64,000 nucleotides of DNA from Anaerolineales bacterium (GCA_003105035.1 PQAL01000005.1:124001-188000), one strand, 5' to 3'. Counted from the first letter of the stretch, positions 1 through 9,417 are shown. Made by a program: numbers and translations. Notes: generated from the sequence alone by a model not told the origin.

Positions 1-1
1 G

Positions 2-499
2 GCTCAGCTCATTTCCACGCTGATCCACCAGCCAGAATTGCTCATCATCGATGAACCGTTCAGCGGCTTGGACCCCATCAATACCCAGATGGTGAAGGAC
101 CTTCTTCGTGAGCAGCGCGACAAAGGTGTGACCATCCTGATGTCGACCCACCAGATGCACCAGGTGGAGGAGTTATGTGATCGCATCGTGCTGATCGATC
201 ATGGCCGTACTGTTTTATATGGTCGTCTAGATGATATTCGCAACCAATTCGCTGGTCACGCGGTAATCGTTAGTACACCAAATGAGCTTCCAAAGTTGGA
301 TGGCGTAATTAAGAAAGAGGAGCACAACTCATCGGCATTTCGACTGACCCTTGCACCCACCGTGAGCGCTCAGCAAATCCTGCACCAGCTGGTCGAATCA
401 GGTATCGAGGTCAACCAGTTTGAGATTGCTGCTCCAACTCTGGATGAGATATTCATCCGTGTTGTCCAGCAAAACGACCCGGAGAAAAGTTATGAGTAA
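2..499 (+). CDS. ABC exporter ATP-binding subunit, C-terminal part (NatA/YhaQ-like)
   Basis: The gene enters from outside the window and about 165 residues are visible. The Walker B and D-loop are clear (LLIIDEP followed by SGLDP), and the H-loop histidine lies in MSTHQMHQ. The Walker A and signature motifs lie upstream of the window. After the nucleotide-binding domain comes a C-terminal extension of about 80 residues, of the kind found in NatA/YhaQ-type subunits (DUF4162-like). The subunit should power the two membrane permeases that follow. Its stop codon overlaps the start of the next gene by 8 bases, so the genes are translationally coupled. The substrate cannot be told; relatives export Na+, drugs or peptides. 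Confidence 0.9.
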   Translation, partial: AQLISTLIHQPELLIIDEPFSGLDPINTQMVKDLLREQRDKGVTILMSTHQMHQVEELCDRIVLIDHGRTVLYGRLDDIRNQFAGHAVIVSTPNELPKLDGVIKKEEHNSSAFRLTLAPTVSAQQILHQLVESGIEVNQFEIAAPTLDEIFIRVVQQNDPEKSYE

Positions 500-1694
500 G
501 TTCTGGCGAATTACCTGGAGGGAATACTCCAGGCATGTGTTCCGCAAACGCTTTTTAATCACCCTGCTAAGTGTTCCGCTCATGCTGGCTTTGATGGTGG
601 GTCTCGTGGTGATTATCATCTGGATGGATTCAGACCCGACCCCAATCGGCTACATTGATAATTCGGGGATCCTGGCAGACCGCATCCCGCAGCCACCAGT
701 CAAATTTCCCGAACGGAATGCTACATTTACATCTTATGCTGACCAGTCCAGCGCAGAGAAAGACCTCTTAGCTGGCAAGCTCCAGGCATACTATATCATT
801 CCAGCGGATTACTTGCAGACAGGTGATGTGAAGGAAGTGTACCTTGAGGAACCGCGTGGCATCGCAATCCAGCAATTTTATTCCTTCCTGAGCATCAACC
901 TGCTTAAAAACCAGCCCCCCGAAATTGCCAGTCGGCTGATGGATGGGAACAAGATCGTTGTGCAATCCGCAGACAAGACCCGTGAGGCTTCCCAGGAAAA
1001 AATCATCAACCTCATTCTGCCATTTGTCGCCGGGATCTTGTTCATCGTTGCCATGAGTACCAGTTCGGGCTATTTGCTTCAAGCCGTGGTCGAAGAAAAG
1101 GAAAACCGCACCATGGAGATCATGGTGACCTCGGTCTCTCCCAATCAGCTGATGAGTGGAAAAACCATCGCGGATATGGCAGTCGGGATCACTCAATTGC
1201 TCGTATGGGGGATATTTATCTTCCTCATCCTGTTATTCGGAAAATCTTATTTCTCTTTCCTGAGCGGAATCGCCTTCCCACTTGAAACAGTTGCCATATT
1301 GGTCGCAGTGATGATCCCTGCCTTCATCATGATATCCGGGTTAATGGCTGCTGTAGGAGCTACCGTGACTGAAGCCAGTGAAGGCCAGCAGGTGATGGGA
1401 TTGTTTACCATCCCCATTTGGTTGCCCTACATCCTCATCGCCGTCTTCGTTCAAAACCCCAACAGCCCCCTGGCAATTGCCATGACCCTTTTCCCACTCA
1501 CGGCGCCTATGACCATCGCCATACGGATTGGTTTTACCTCCATCCCAACCGCGCAGTTGCTAGCCAGCTTCATCATCCTGGTGGCATCCGCAATTGGTGC
1601 GATTTGGCTGGCTGGCCGCGTTTTCCGTATGGGTATGCTGCGTTATGGGCAGCGCTTACGCTGGAAGGAAATCTTTGCCCATCAAAAGGGATAA
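492..1694 (+). CDS. ABC-2 type exporter permease (NatB/YhaP-like), first subunit
   Basis: This 400-residue membrane subunit has one N-terminal membrane segment (about residues 18-43), a large extracytoplasmic domain, then five or six C-terminal membrane segments from about residue 175. The cytoplasmic EKENRTMEIM motif after the second segment is typical of ABC-2 permeases of the NatB group. The start chosen is the ATG at 492, inside the last codons of the ATPase gene, because it is preceded by a GGAGAAAAG ribosome site. The open frame extends 24 codons further upstream, but that part only shadows the ATPase. It pairs with the paralogous permease downstream, suggesting a heterodimeric channel. 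Confidence 0.88.
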   Translation: MSKFWRITWREYSRHVFRKRFLITLLSVPLMLALMVGLVVIIIWMDSDPTPIGYIDNSGILADRIPQPPVKFPERNATFTSYADQSSAEKDLLAGKLQAYYIIPADYLQTGDVKEVYLEEPRGIAIQQFYSFLSINLLKNQPPEIASRLMDGNKIVVQSADKTREASQEKIINLILPFVAGILFIVAMSTSSGYLLQAVVEEKENRTMEIMVTSVSPNQLMSGKTIADMAVGITQLLVWGIFIFLILLFGKSYFSFLSGIAFPLETVAILVAVMIPAFIMISGLMAAVGATVTEASEGQQVMGLFTIPIWLPYILIAVFVQNPNSPLAIAMTLFPLTAPMTIAIRIGFTSIPTAQLLASFIILVASAIGAIWLAGRVFRMGMLRYGQRLRWKEIFAHQKG

Positions 1695-1697
1695 GCT

Positions 1698-2933
1698 ATG
1701 AATAAGACCTGGTTGATAATTCGGCACGAAATTTTTACCATCCTCTCACGCCCCTCTTTCTTGTTTGTCTTGTTTGGGATCCCAATCATTGGGGCATTAA
1801 TATTTAGCGTTGGTGGGCAGTTATCCAGGGGTAACCCGGCTCAGAACATACTGTCCTCTTTGATTGGTAGCCCCCAGACTGTGCAGACTGAAGGCTATAT
1901 CGACCAAAGTGACCTGATCAAACAAATTCCAGCCGATGTACCCGCAGGGCTGCTGATTGCCTTTTCTGATGAAACCAGTGCCCGGCAGGCGCTGCAAACC
2001 GGTGAGATCTCTGCTTATTATGTTGTCCCGTCAGATTACCTTCAAACCGGGCAGATCACCGCGGTGAAAGCAAATTTCACCCCAATCGGGGACGGAGGTC
2101 AATCTGGTTGGCTTGAATGGACCTTGAAGGTCAACCTGTTGGGAGGCAACACCCAGTTGGCTCAATTATTGAATGGTCCAATCAATGTCGAAAAGACCGC
2201 CTTATCCGCAGCACCCCAGCGCGAACAAAGCAGCATGCTTACCTATTTCCTTCCCTACGGGGTTACGATGCTGTTCTACATCATCATCCTCAGCGCTGCC
2301 AGCCTGCTGCTGAATAGCGTTGCCAAAGAGAAGGAAAATCGCACCATGGAGATCCTACTTGCCTCCGTCACTCCCACCCAGCTCCTGTCAGGCAAGATCA
2401 TCGGGTTGGGGCTGTTGGGTTTGCTCCAAACCATCATCTGGGTGGGCACTGGCCGTATCCTTCTGGCGCGTGGAGCGACGACGTTTAACTTGTCACAGGC
2501 ATTTCAGCTACCGCCTTCATTCCTCTTCTGGGGGCTGGTTTTCTTCCTGCTCGGCTATGCCGTGTATGCCAGCCTGATGGCTGGGCTTGGCGCCCTGGTG
2601 CCTAATCTGCGTGAGGCTACCCAGGCTACTATCTTAGTGATCTTTCCGTTGATCATCCCCATTGTCTTGCTCAGCGTCTTGATCCAGGAGCCAAACGGTA
2701 CACTGGCTGTGTTTTTAAGTCTGTTTCCTCTGACCGCCCCAGTGACCATGATGACCCGCCTGGCGGCGGGTACTGTACCCATATGGCAAACCTTACTTTC
2801 AGCCGTTCTCCTGGCTATCACTGCCGTGCTCATCGTCCGCTCAGTGGCGCGCATGTTTCGGGCACAGACGATTCTATCTGGCCAGCCATTCAGCCGAAAG
2901 TTATTCATCTCAACGTTGTTTGGGAAACCCTGA
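1698..2933 (+). CDS. ABC-2 type exporter permease (NatB/YhaP-like), second subunit
   Basis: This 411-residue protein has the same plan as the preceding permease: one N-terminal membrane segment (about residues 20-45), an extracytoplasmic domain of about 140 residues, and a block of C-terminal membrane helices. It repeats the EKENRTMEIL motif, and stretches such as SVTPTQLLSGK parallel SVSPNQLMSGK in the first subunit, so the two arose by duplication. It starts 3 bases after the stop of the first permease. It closes the plus-strand operon and converges on dtd. Confidence 0.88.
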   Translation: MNKTWLIIRHEIFTILSRPSFLFVLFGIPIIGALIFSVGGQLSRGNPAQNILSSLIGSPQTVQTEGYIDQSDLIKQIPADVPAGLLIAFSDETSARQALQTGEISAYYVVPSDYLQTGQITAVKANFTPIGDGGQSGWLEWTLKVNLLGGNTQLAQLLNGPINVEKTALSAAPQREQSSMLTYFLPYGVTMLFYIIILSAASLLLNSVAKEKENRTMEILLASVTPTQLLSGKIIGLGLLGLLQTIIWVGTGRILLARGATTFNLSQAFQLPPSFLFWGLVFFLLGYAVYASLMAGLGALVPNLREATQATILVIFPLIIPIVLLSVLIQEPNGTLAVFLSLFPLTAPVTMMTRLAAGTVPIWQTLLSAVLLAITAVLIVRSVARMFRAQTILSGQPFSRKLFISTLFGKP

Positions 2934-2970
2934 TCAAGCCTCACCCAGGTCCAGTAACCCAATTGCTGGT

Positions 2971-3408
2971 TCAGGCTTCCAGCCAGATGGTTACTGGACC
3001 ATCGTTGATAATTTCAACCTGCATATGTGCCCCAAACTCACCAGTTTGGGTCGGAATACCCAGCTGGCTAAGCTGGCTTGCAAATCGCTCCACCAGTGGG
3101 CGGGCAACCTCCGGTAAGGCAGCGTTAGTGAATGAAGGGCGCCGGCCTTTGCGGGTGTCAGCATACAGCGTAAATTGCGATACCACGATCGCCTCTCCGC
3201 CAGCCTCCAGCAGGGAGAGGTTCATCTTTCCCCGCTCATCTTCAAATATTCGCAGGTTGCTGATTTTCTCGGCCAGGAAGTGAACCTGCTCCTCCCCGTC
3301 CTGTGGGCCAATCCCCAACAGGATCACCATACCTTTGCCGATCTCGGCAATGGCATGCCCTGCCACCAGTACCCTGCCCGATTTCACCCGTTGTAATACA
3401 ATCCGCAT
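2971..3408 (-). CDS. dtd: D-aminoacyl-tRNA deacylase
   Basis: The enzyme hydrolyses D-amino acids, and glycine misloaded on tRNA-Ala, from tRNA in the cytoplasm. At 145 residues it has the normal family length. The two signature motifs are present: SQFT at residues 77-80 and the Gly-cis-Pro motif GPVT at 137-140. The N-terminus [13 protein letters not shown] matches the conserved family start. A GGAAAG ribosome site lies 7 bases before the ATG. It follows trpS on the same strand, 22 bases downstream, so the two are probably co-transcribed as a small translation-fidelity group. Confidence 0.95.
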   Translation of the reverse strand: MRIVLQRVKSGRVLVAGHAIAEIGKGMVILLGIGPQDGEEQVHFLAEKISNLRIFEDERGKMNLSLLEAGGEAIVVSQFTLYADTRKGRRPSFTNAALPEVARPLVERFASQLSQLGIPTQTGEFGAHMQVEIINDGPVTIWLEA

Positions 3409-3430
3409 TGGGTTTCTTTCCAGGTTTTGT

Positions 3431-4423
3431 CTATGACAGTCCGACCGCTTCTCTCACGTCTGCCATGGTTTGCTCCGCGATCTTCCTCGCCCGGTTGGCT
3501 CCATCATCAAGCACACCCAGCACGTATGTCGGATCCTTGGCCAGCTCATTGCGACGCTCTCGGAAAGGTGCCAGGTGAGCGTTAAGATTCCGGGCGTACA
3601 ACATCTTGCAATCCACACAGCCAATTCCCGCTCGCCGGCATTCCTGGTTCACCATGGATACCTCGTCCTTTGAAGAAAATATCTTGTGCATGGTGAACAC
3701 ATTGCAAATATCCGGGTTGCCTGGGTCGCTGCGTAGCTTGCGGTTGGGGTCGGTCACCATCATTCTCACCCGCTTGGTCGTCTCCTCCGGAGTCGCCGAG
3801 ATCTCAATATGATTATTGAGGCTCTTGCTCATTTTTCGCTCGCCATCGATGCCCAACACGAGCGGAATCTCGGTGTTTTTCATTTGTGGCTCAATCAGCA
3901 CCTTGGTGTTATAGCGGTAGTGGAACGAGCGTACGGTTTCACGCGCATACTCAAGGTGCGGCGCCTGGTCAATGCCTACCGGCACGATATCAGCCTTGTA
4001 TAGCACGATATCCGCGGTCATTAACACCGGGTATCCCACCAGTCCATAATTGACATTCTCTGGTTGGTCGCGCACTTTATCCTTGAAGGTCGGCAAGTCG
4101 GTAAGCTTGCCCAGGGGTGATACCATGGAGAGGATCAGGTGCAGTTCGGCGACCTGGGGCACATGCGATTGGATAAAAATGATCGTTTCCTGGGGGCGGA
4201 TACCCGCCGCCAAGAAATCCAGTGCCATATCCATGGTGTTTTCGCGCAGGTTCAGGGTATCCTCCACCGTGGTCAGCGCGTGCAAGTCGACGATGCAGTA
4301 CACACAGTCGTATTCATCCTGCAAGGCAACGTAGTTTTTTATTGCACCCAGGTAATTCCCCAGGTGCTGCTTGCCGGTGGGCCTGGCACCCGAGAAAACG
4401 CGGCCTTTCTTTTGTTGAGTCAT
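3431..4423 (-). CDS. trpS: Tryptophanyl-tRNA synthetase
   Basis: This class I aminoacyl-tRNA synthetase charges tRNA-Trp. From the chosen start it is 330 residues, the normal bacterial size. The HIGH-type motif reads [10 protein letters not shown] (residues 15-24) and the KMSKS loop is RKMSKS (196-201). Tryptophan-pocket elements such as DLHALTT and [16 protein letters not shown] are conserved. The frame stays open 39 codons upstream, but the ATG at 4423 is preceded by a strong AAGGAGG site and begins the conserved domain, so it is taken as the start. The SelW-like gene lies 166 bases upstream on the same strand. Confidence 0.96.
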   Translation of the reverse strand: MTQQKKGRVFSGARPTGKQHLGNYLGAIKNYVALQDEYDCVYCIVDLHALTTVEDTLNLRENTMDMALDFLAAGIRPQETIIFIQSHVPQVAELHLILSMVSPLGKLTDLPTFKDKVRDQPENVNYGLVGYPVLMTADIVLYKADIVPVGIDQAPHLEYARETVRSFHYRYNTKVLIEPQMKNTEIPLVLGIDGERKMSKSLNNHIEISATPEETTKRVRMMVTDPNRKLRSDPGNPDICNVFTMHKIFSSKDEVSMVNQECRRAGIGCVDCKMLYARNLNAHLAPFRERRNELAKDPTYVLGVLDDGANRARKIAEQTMADVREAVGLS

Positions 4424-4589
4424 ATGCCCTCCTTTTTTGTCATTGCGAGAAGTTAGGTCAGGTTTTTTAACCAAACGACGAAGTAATCTTCCTTTGCCAT
4501 TACGAATGACTGGCCTGCTCGCCGACCTCGACCAAAGCAACTTGTGGATTTGCTAGGGTTTTTGTCGATCTGCAATGATCGTTTACTAG

Positions 4590-4838
4590 TTACTTCTTCT
4601 CTATAAACTTCCTCACAATATCCGTTATCTCACCAGGGTCAGCATGGCGGTGAGTTTCCAGCTTGGAATACAGCAGCTTGCCATTGATCGAAAACTCATA
4701 CTGTCCACCATCCGATGGCACCAGTGTGATCGTTTCAATCTCCGGCTCAAACTCCTTTAGCAATTCGGCTGCCAGACTGACAGCCCTGTCGGTATAGTGT
4801 CAGACTGCGCAGTAAACCAGGTTGATTTTCATTAACAT
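4590..4838 (-). CDS. SelW/Rdx-family thioredoxin-like selenoprotein (in-frame UGA = Sec13)
   Basis: Ordinary ORF calling misses this gene because codon 13 is TGA (4802-4800). Read through, it gives 82 residues starting MLMKINLVYCAV-U-HYTDRA. C10-A-V-U13 therefore occupies the CxxC/CxxU redox motif near the N-terminus of the SelW/SelT/SelH/Rdx family. The remainder also fits that family: a helix RAVSLAAELL, then strands ETITLVPSDGGQYEFSING and KLLYSKLET, and a final helix EITDIVRKFIEKK. A GGAGG site lies 6 bases before the ATG at 4838; a second ATG lies two codons in. Thioredoxin-fold Rdx proteins act in thiol redox chemistry, but the substrate is unknown. The alternative is a pseudogene with one nonsense mutation. 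That is less likely because the frame is otherwise intact and the UGA sits exactly at the redox residue. Confidence 0.82.
4776..4793 (-). promoter_or_regulatory. Candidate bacterial SECIS hairpin for the SelW-like gene
   Basis: Just downstream of the UGA the message can fold into a short hairpin: GACA pairs with UGUC around a GGGC loop. The stem continues below with C-G and A-U pairs after one mismatch. The loop starts with G, as bacterial SECIS elements require. It begins 13 bases after the UGA, a slightly short spacing. The stem is weak, so this is only a candidate. Confidence 0.4.
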
Positions 4839-4866
4839 GACGCACCTCCATTTGATTAGTAATGAA

Positions 4867-4894
4867 CACCCCCGCCAGTGATGCGACGGGGGTG
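4867..4894 (-). terminator. GC-rich hairpin, possible terminator
   Basis: An eight-base perfect stem, CACCCCCG with CGGGGGTG, encloses a 12-base loop. On the minus strand it is followed by TTCATT, only a weak U-tract. It lies between the small ORF 4907-5071 and the SelW-like gene, so it could end the former's transcript or attenuate the latter. Confidence 0.45.
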
Positions 4895-4906
4895 AAAAAG
4901 CCAGCT

Positions 4907-5071
4907 TCACGCTTCAGGTACAAGACCTACGATACCTTTTGCCTTGGTAACGGTGGCAGCTCCGGCACGGGCTACTTCTTGTGGTTTCACCCTGCAGCTC
5001 CGAGGTCCATTTTGCGCAGGCGCTCTGGCGGGTTTCTCAGCATCTACCGCTTTCTGTGCAGCCGCTTCCAC
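4907..5071 (-). CDS. Possible small hypothetical protein (GTG start)
   Basis: This 54-codon minus-strand frame is rich in Ala, Lys and Glu and ends AKGIVGLVPEA. It has GAGGA about 10 bases before a GTG and is followed at once by the hairpin at 4867-4894. I recognise no family. Parts of the same sequence resemble T-box leader motifs, so it may be a non-coding leader instead. Both readings are weak. Confidence 0.3.
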   Translation of the reverse strand: MEAAAQKAVDAEKPARAPAQNGPRSCRVKPQEVARAGAATVTKAKGIVGLVPEA

Positions 5072-5333
5072 GTATACTCGTCCTCATCGTGGCTGTTACG
5101 AATATTGGCGAATAGTATAACATAAATGCCTGCGGGCAAAAAGGACCCACATCAATGTGAGGCTAAGCAACAACTCCAAGCCAGGCTCGCTGGATGTTCC
5201 GACCACAAGCTCCATCATCAACAGCTGTTAAAATACTGGTGTATTCCCCTGAGCCATGAGATGAAGATGTGTAGATTGGCAGGAACATCCGAAAATCGGT
5301 AAAAGAACCAGTTTCTACCTTTTTCTATATGAT

Positions 5334-6929
5334 TCACGGGAGTGAATAGGCCGTGAGATTTCCACTCTGATCTGTGATATACAACCTGCCATTCGCTACA
5401 ATTGGGCTTTCCCAATGGATTGAGCCAATCCGGTTATCCGACCATAAAAGGCTGCCAGTTACTGCGCTGAATGCACTGATTACTCCCGAACGAGCTATAA
5501 ACACTACACCATTCGCAATCAGGGCAGACGTTCCACCACTGCTGGTCCATTTTGGTGTCAGGCTCGCCTCCCCGCTGGCATTGACGGTCAGCTGCAAACC
5601 CGCTGAGCCATTACTATTGATTACAAATACCCAGGCGCTGTGATCCGCTGGATTCACCCACACCGCTGGTTGGCTAAAGATACCTCCACCCATAGGTACG
5701 CTCATGGTAAACACTTCGCCTCCCGTGTGCCCGGTTCCGTTCTGTCCGCTCAATTGATCCAGGTTTAATAATCTTAAGATCCCGTCCTTGCCGCCTTGTA
5801 TTGCTAAGTATGGGTATTTCCCAGCTGCTGGGGGAAGGATGGCTGGAGCAGTGCTGCCAAGATCAGCATCGGAATCATCTAGGAACTGGAAGTTTGTCGG
5901 CGTGTAGCTATCCAGGGGGGCTCCTGCTGATCCGCTGCCATCTGGTTGAAGGCTGAATACCGTATCGCCCCACATGAATCTGGATGGTTGAAACGTGCCA
6001 TTTCCCGTGGTCATCAAGATGCGATCATGATAAGGGTCATAGATCACTCCCGGTCGTGCCCAAATCGCGCCCATCGTTTCAGGATAACAATCTGCTCCAT
6101 TCGTAACCCTTGAATCGATAAAATGTACCGCTTGGTCGCTGCACAACGTATTGAATACTTTCTGTGACCCGTCATTGAGATTGATAGCGGTAATGTGTCC
6201 CTGATAGTTGCCTTTGTCGCCCGGATAACCTGCCTGAGCGACATACAGATAACTAATCCCATTGCCTGAGGTGGCAATACTTAAGGCTGATGATCCCTTT
6301 TCATCATAACCCTTCAAAGTAGTCAATTCTGGCCAACCACCTGAGGTGATCTCCACCCCCGTTCCAACTGCATACTTATGTACATAACCGTCCAGTCCAT
6401 AGCTATATACATATTTCCTGTTCGGATCGATAGCCGGAGAGGAGGTGGTATAACAAATTTCATTACGGGTCAGGTTGTTATTGATCAGGCAACCGTTTGG
6501 GCCATTTTGCTGAGACCAGACTATCACTCCTGTATGGGCATCCAGTGCCGTAATATGGCCGTCCTTGGTCGTGACGAAAAGCAGGTCATGGATTCCCGAT
6601 CCGGTGCTTACTGCTGATAGGTATACCGGAGTGCCGTCAGCGATGCCTGGCAGGGGTACTTTGAAAAGCAATTGTAGTTGGGCAACTTTGTTTATGTTGA
6701 TGTCACTCTCTAAGGTATTATTTCCAGAATGTTCTGCGTCGCCATTGAACTGAAGCCAATCATAGCCTTTTTGACTGCTGACGAGGGGTAGATACTTGGT
6801 ATATGTATTAGCAGCCGCTGCAGGTTCCGGCTGGCGTAGGTGCAAGCTAAAATATATAGCTATGCTGAGGACACCAATGAGGATTAACGTGATCAACTCG
6901 GTATTACGTTTTGCATTCTTGGGTTCCAT
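5334..6929 (-). CDS. Membrane-anchored PQQ-type beta-propeller protein
   Basis: This 531-residue exported protein has a short basic N-terminus, one membrane segment (LITLILIGVLSIAIYFSL, about residues 12-30), the linker YTKYLPLVSS, then a series of PQQ-enzyme-like propeller blades. Blade signatures include DGHITALDAHTGVIVWSQ, DGYVHKYAVGTG and ISAFSAVTGSLLWS. No dehydrogenase catalytic residues are evident, so a structural, binding or assembly role outside the cell is more likely than a quinoprotein enzyme. On the minus strand a TATAAT box lies about 27 bases upstream of the ATG, with a GGGAG ribosome site in between. It appears to be a single-gene unit. Confidence 0.82.
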   Translation of the reverse strand: MEPKNAKRNTELITLILIGVLSIAIYFSLHLRQPEPAAAANTYTKYLPLVSSQKGYDWLQFNGDAEHSGNNTLESDININKVAQLQLLFKVPLPGIADGTPVYLSAVSTGSGIHDLLFVTTKDGHITALDAHTGVIVWSQQNGPNGCLINNNLTRNEICYTTSSPAIDPNRKYVYSYGLDGYVHKYAVGTGVEITSGGWPELTTLKGYDEKGSSALSIATSGNGISYLYVAQAGYPGDKGNYQGHITAINLNDGSQKVFNTLCSDQAVHFIDSRVTNGADCYPETMGAIWARPGVIYDPYHDRILMTTGNGTFQPSRFMWGDTVFSLQPDGSGSAGAPLDSYTPTNFQFLDDSDADLGSTAPAILPPAAGKYPYLAIQGGKDGILRLLNLDQLSGQNGTGHTGGEVFTMSVPMGGGIFSQPAVWVNPADHSAWVFVINSNGSAGLQLTVNASGEASLTPKWTSSGGTSALIANGVVFIARSGVISAFSAVTGSLLWSDNRIGSIHWESPIVANGRLYITDQSGNLTAYSLP

Positions 6930-7161
6930 TTACTTTTCTCCCTGGAGAAAATTATAACAAATAGGGCTAACATTGTGCGATTAATAATTATTCATAAATC
7001 GCGGGGCTGAAAAGCGTGTGCTAATTCTTTGTGTTGCATCTGGCCGCACTTGCCGCTCATCTGAGATGGGTGGAAGCAAATCGATTATGCATACCGGTGA
7101 ATTAATCTCACGCACTCACCCCTAGATATGCTACAATTTGTTACGCGATCAGGAGGGTACG

Positions 7162-8025
7162 ATGAACGCTAATCTTGATATTCGTCCATCACCCATTGCC
7201 GGGCAGTGGTATCCAGGTGATCCCAAACGGCTTTCAAGCTCTGTGGATGGTTACATCCACGATGCTGTTCTTCCAGAGCTGGATGGTGAAGTGGTGGCCA
7301 TTGTCACGCCTCACGCCGGGCATATCTACTCTGGGCCGGTGGCTGGCTATGCCTTTGCTACCCTACGTGGGCTGAAACCTGACCTCGTGGCTGTTATTTC
7401 ACCCATGCACTATCCGTATAACGAGCCTTTCCTGACCACCGCCCACGATGCCTACCAGACGCCTCTCGGCCTGCTCATGGTGGATCGGGAAGCTGTTCAA
7501 AAGTTAAGCGGATGTCTGGAAGAGCAGCTCGGTTACGGCCTGAGCCAGGTGAAGCGTGATCGTGAGCATTCGCTGGAGATTGAGCTCCCCTTCCTGCAGC
7601 GGGTGATCGAGTCAGAGTTCAAATTACTGCCGGTCATGGTCCGCGAGCAGGATCGTAGAGGCACACAGGCCTTGGGCATCTGCCTGGCAAAAACCCTGGA
7701 AGGACGGAGTGCCGTGCTTGTTGCCAGCACCGATCTTTCGCATTTTTATCCCCTGAACCTCGCCAATCAGTTGGACGAGGTGATGCTAAATGCCATCGCC
7801 TCTTTCGACCCCGACGAGGTGATTCGTGCGGAAGAAGAGGGCCGCGGCTTTGCCTGTGGCCGGGGAGCCTTAGCGGCAGTCTTGTGGGCCGCCCGTGACC
7901 TGGGGGCTGACCGGGTTAAGGTTCTCAAACACGCCACCTCCGCAGAAGTCACCGGTGATAAATCTCAGGTGGTGGGCTACGGGTCAGCCGTGGTGCTTCG
8001 CTCTACGCCAGGTTCACCCGGGTAA
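7162..8025 (+). CDS. amrB: AmmeMemoRadiSam system protein B (MEMO1 family)
   Basis: This 287-residue MEMO-family protein is related to the aromatic-ring-opening dioxygenase LigB fold. The family signature is visible: PHAGHIYSGPVAGYAF (residues 50-65), a PMHYPYNEP loop in place of the usual GPSH-type loop, STDLSHFY and CGRGALAAVL. The biochemical function is unknown. The family is usually encoded with an AMMECR1 protein and a radical SAM protein, neither of which is next to it here. The ATG at 7162 follows AGGAGGG; an in-frame TTG lies 8 codons earlier. Upstream sits a TGCTACAAT extended -10-like element (about 7129-7137). Confidence 0.85.
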   Translation: MNANLDIRPSPIAGQWYPGDPKRLSSSVDGYIHDAVLPELDGEVVAIVTPHAGHIYSGPVAGYAFATLRGLKPDLVAVISPMHYPYNEPFLTTAHDAYQTPLGLLMVDREAVQKLSGCLEEQLGYGLSQVKRDREHSLEIELPFLQRVIESEFKLLPVMVREQDRRGTQALGICLAKTLEGRSAVLVASTDLSHFYPLNLANQLDEVMLNAIASFDPDEVIRAEEEGRGFACGRGALAAVLWAARDLGADRVKVLKHATSAEVTGDKSQVVGYGSAVVLRSTPGSPG

Positions 8026-8082
8026 GTAGTCGGTGCTTGATAACTTCTGCATGTGTTGATCGCATAGGGTTAATATAAAAAT

Positions 8083-9417
8083 ATGTTAGCTTGGGATTTC
8101 TTACTGATCATGGCGCTGGTGGCGTTGAATGCCTTTTTCACCAGTATAGAATTTGCATCTGTCGCCGCTCGCAAGGCGCGCATTGAGCTTGCCGCAGAGG
8201 AGGGCAATAAGGCTGCGGAGATCGTCAAAGGTTGGCTCGATAATCCTGTATCACGTTCCAGGTTGATCGCAGCCTGCCAGCTGGGGATTACCATCGTCAG
8301 CCTGACATTGGGTGCCGTCGGTGAGAACACCTTTGAACAACTCCTGACACCCCTGTTTCGCCAGGTCTCAATGCCACCCAGCCTCGAACGGCTTTCACCT
8401 TTGATGGCTGCCCTGCCGCTAATATTCTCGCTAATTATCATCACTAGCATCCATGTTGTATTGGGTGAGCAGGTACCCAAGGTGGCTACTCTGCACCAGC
8501 CAGAACGGGTGGCCCTGCTGGGTGCCCAGCCCATGCGCATCTTCAGCCTCGTCTTCAAATGGTTTATCGACCTGCTTGACTGGGTTACCAGGCTAATCCT
8601 GCGCTTGTTTGGTTTGGAGCTTGTCGGCGGCCATTCACTGATCTATACCGTGGACGAGCTAAAGCAAATGATCACCGAGTCGGAAGAGGGGGGCGTGCTC
8701 GAGCCTCCCGAACGTGAGATGCTTGAATCAGTATTCGATTTTGGCGAGCTGCTCGTGCGGCAGGTAATGGTGCCCCGCACAGAGATTGTCGCTATCGAAG
8801 CCAGTACCAGGCTGGATGACATCATCGCCATAGTGACCCAACATAGCTACACCAAGCTACCGGTCTATGAAGCTGACCTGGACCAGATCGCTGGCATTCT
8901 GCATGTCAAAGATGTGCTGCGGGTGATGAAGCAATCCGATTGCGAGGAAATCACCGCTGGCGAGCTCGCTCGTGAGACCCTCTACATCCCGGAGACCCTG
9001 CCGGTAAATGACCTGCTGCGCCAGTTCAGGCACAACCGCCAGCATATTGCCATTGTTCTGGATGAGTTCGGCGGCACAGCTGGTTTGGTCACCTTGGAGG
9101 ACCTGCTGGAGGAGATCGTCGGGGAAGTCAGTGACCAGTTTGATAAAGCCACACCTGAGATCCAAACACAACCGGATGGGAGTGTGCTGATCGACGGGCT
9201 AACCTTGATGGAAGCTGTTAATCAGCAGCTTGAGCTCAACTTGAGTGACCCCCATTACGATACCATTGCAGGATATTTCTTAGGCAAGCTTGGGCATATC
9301 CCAAAGGTGGGTGACGCGGTCGATTCTGGCGGGGTCCAGCTGAAGGTTGAAGCAATGGATGGGCTGCGTATCGCCCGCCTAAGCCTGGTTCGCTTGAAAG
9401 ACAACCCGCCTGAGTAA
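8083..9417 (+). CDS. CNNM/CorC-type membrane protein with CBS domains
   Basis: This 444-residue protein has the classic order of its family: an N-terminal DUF21 transmembrane domain (about residues 1-190), a CBS pair (about 205-325, starting REMLESVFDFGELLVRQVMVPR), and a C-terminal CorC_HlyC domain (about 345-435). Members are often called hemolysin-like but are thought to act in Mg2+/divalent-cation efflux, with the CBS pair sensing adenine nucleotides. The stop codon abuts the priA start (TAA then ATG). There is no strong ribosome site before the first ATG. Confidence 0.9.
   Translation: MLAWDFLLIMALVALNAFFTSIEFASVAARKARIELAAEEGNKAAEIVKGWLDNPVSRSRLIAACQLGITIVSLTLGAVGENTFEQLLTPLFRQVSMPPSLERLSPLMAALPLIFSLIIITSIHVVLGEQVPKVATLHQPERVALLGAQPMRIFSLVFKWFIDLLDWVTRLILRLFGLELVGGHSLIYTVDELKQMITESEEGGVLEPPEREMLESVFDFGELLVRQVMVPRTEIVAIEASTRLDDIIAIVTQHSYTKLPVYEADLDQIAGILHVKDVLRVMKQSDCEEITAGELARETLYIPETLPVNDLLRQFRHNRQHIAIVLDEFGGTAGLVTLEDLLEEIVGEVSDQFDKATPEIQTQPDGSVLIDGLTLMEAVNQQLELNLSDPHYDTIAGYFLGKLGHIPKVGDAVDSGGVQLKVEAMDGLRIARLSLVRLKDNPPE

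Larger units (their letters stand above)
4839..5333. other. Intergenic stretch between the SelW-like gene and the beta-propeller gene
   Basis: This stretch of about 495 bases contains no firmly supported gene. It holds a strong GC-rich hairpin (4867-4894), one possible small minus-strand ORF (4907-5071) and a TATACT -10-like element on the minus strand near 5111-5120. From 5130 to 5333 nothing recognisable is seen. Confidence 0.5.

Noticed and set aside
4960-5105. T-box riboswitch for trpS on the minus strand: ATGAGGACGAGTA resembles the stem I start, AAAATGGACC a Trp specifier, and AGGGTGAAACCAC the T-box sequence.
   Set aside because: The T-box motif follows the specifier by only about ten bases, leaving no room for stems II/III. 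The tRNA-binding UGGN is changed to UGAA, and no terminator/antiterminator pair with a U-run follows. A covariance-model search would settle it.
4862-5125. Plus-strand ORF of 87 codons opposite the small minus-strand ORF.
   Set aside because: No ribosome site, it runs through the GC-rich hairpin, and its composition is that of an antisense shadow.
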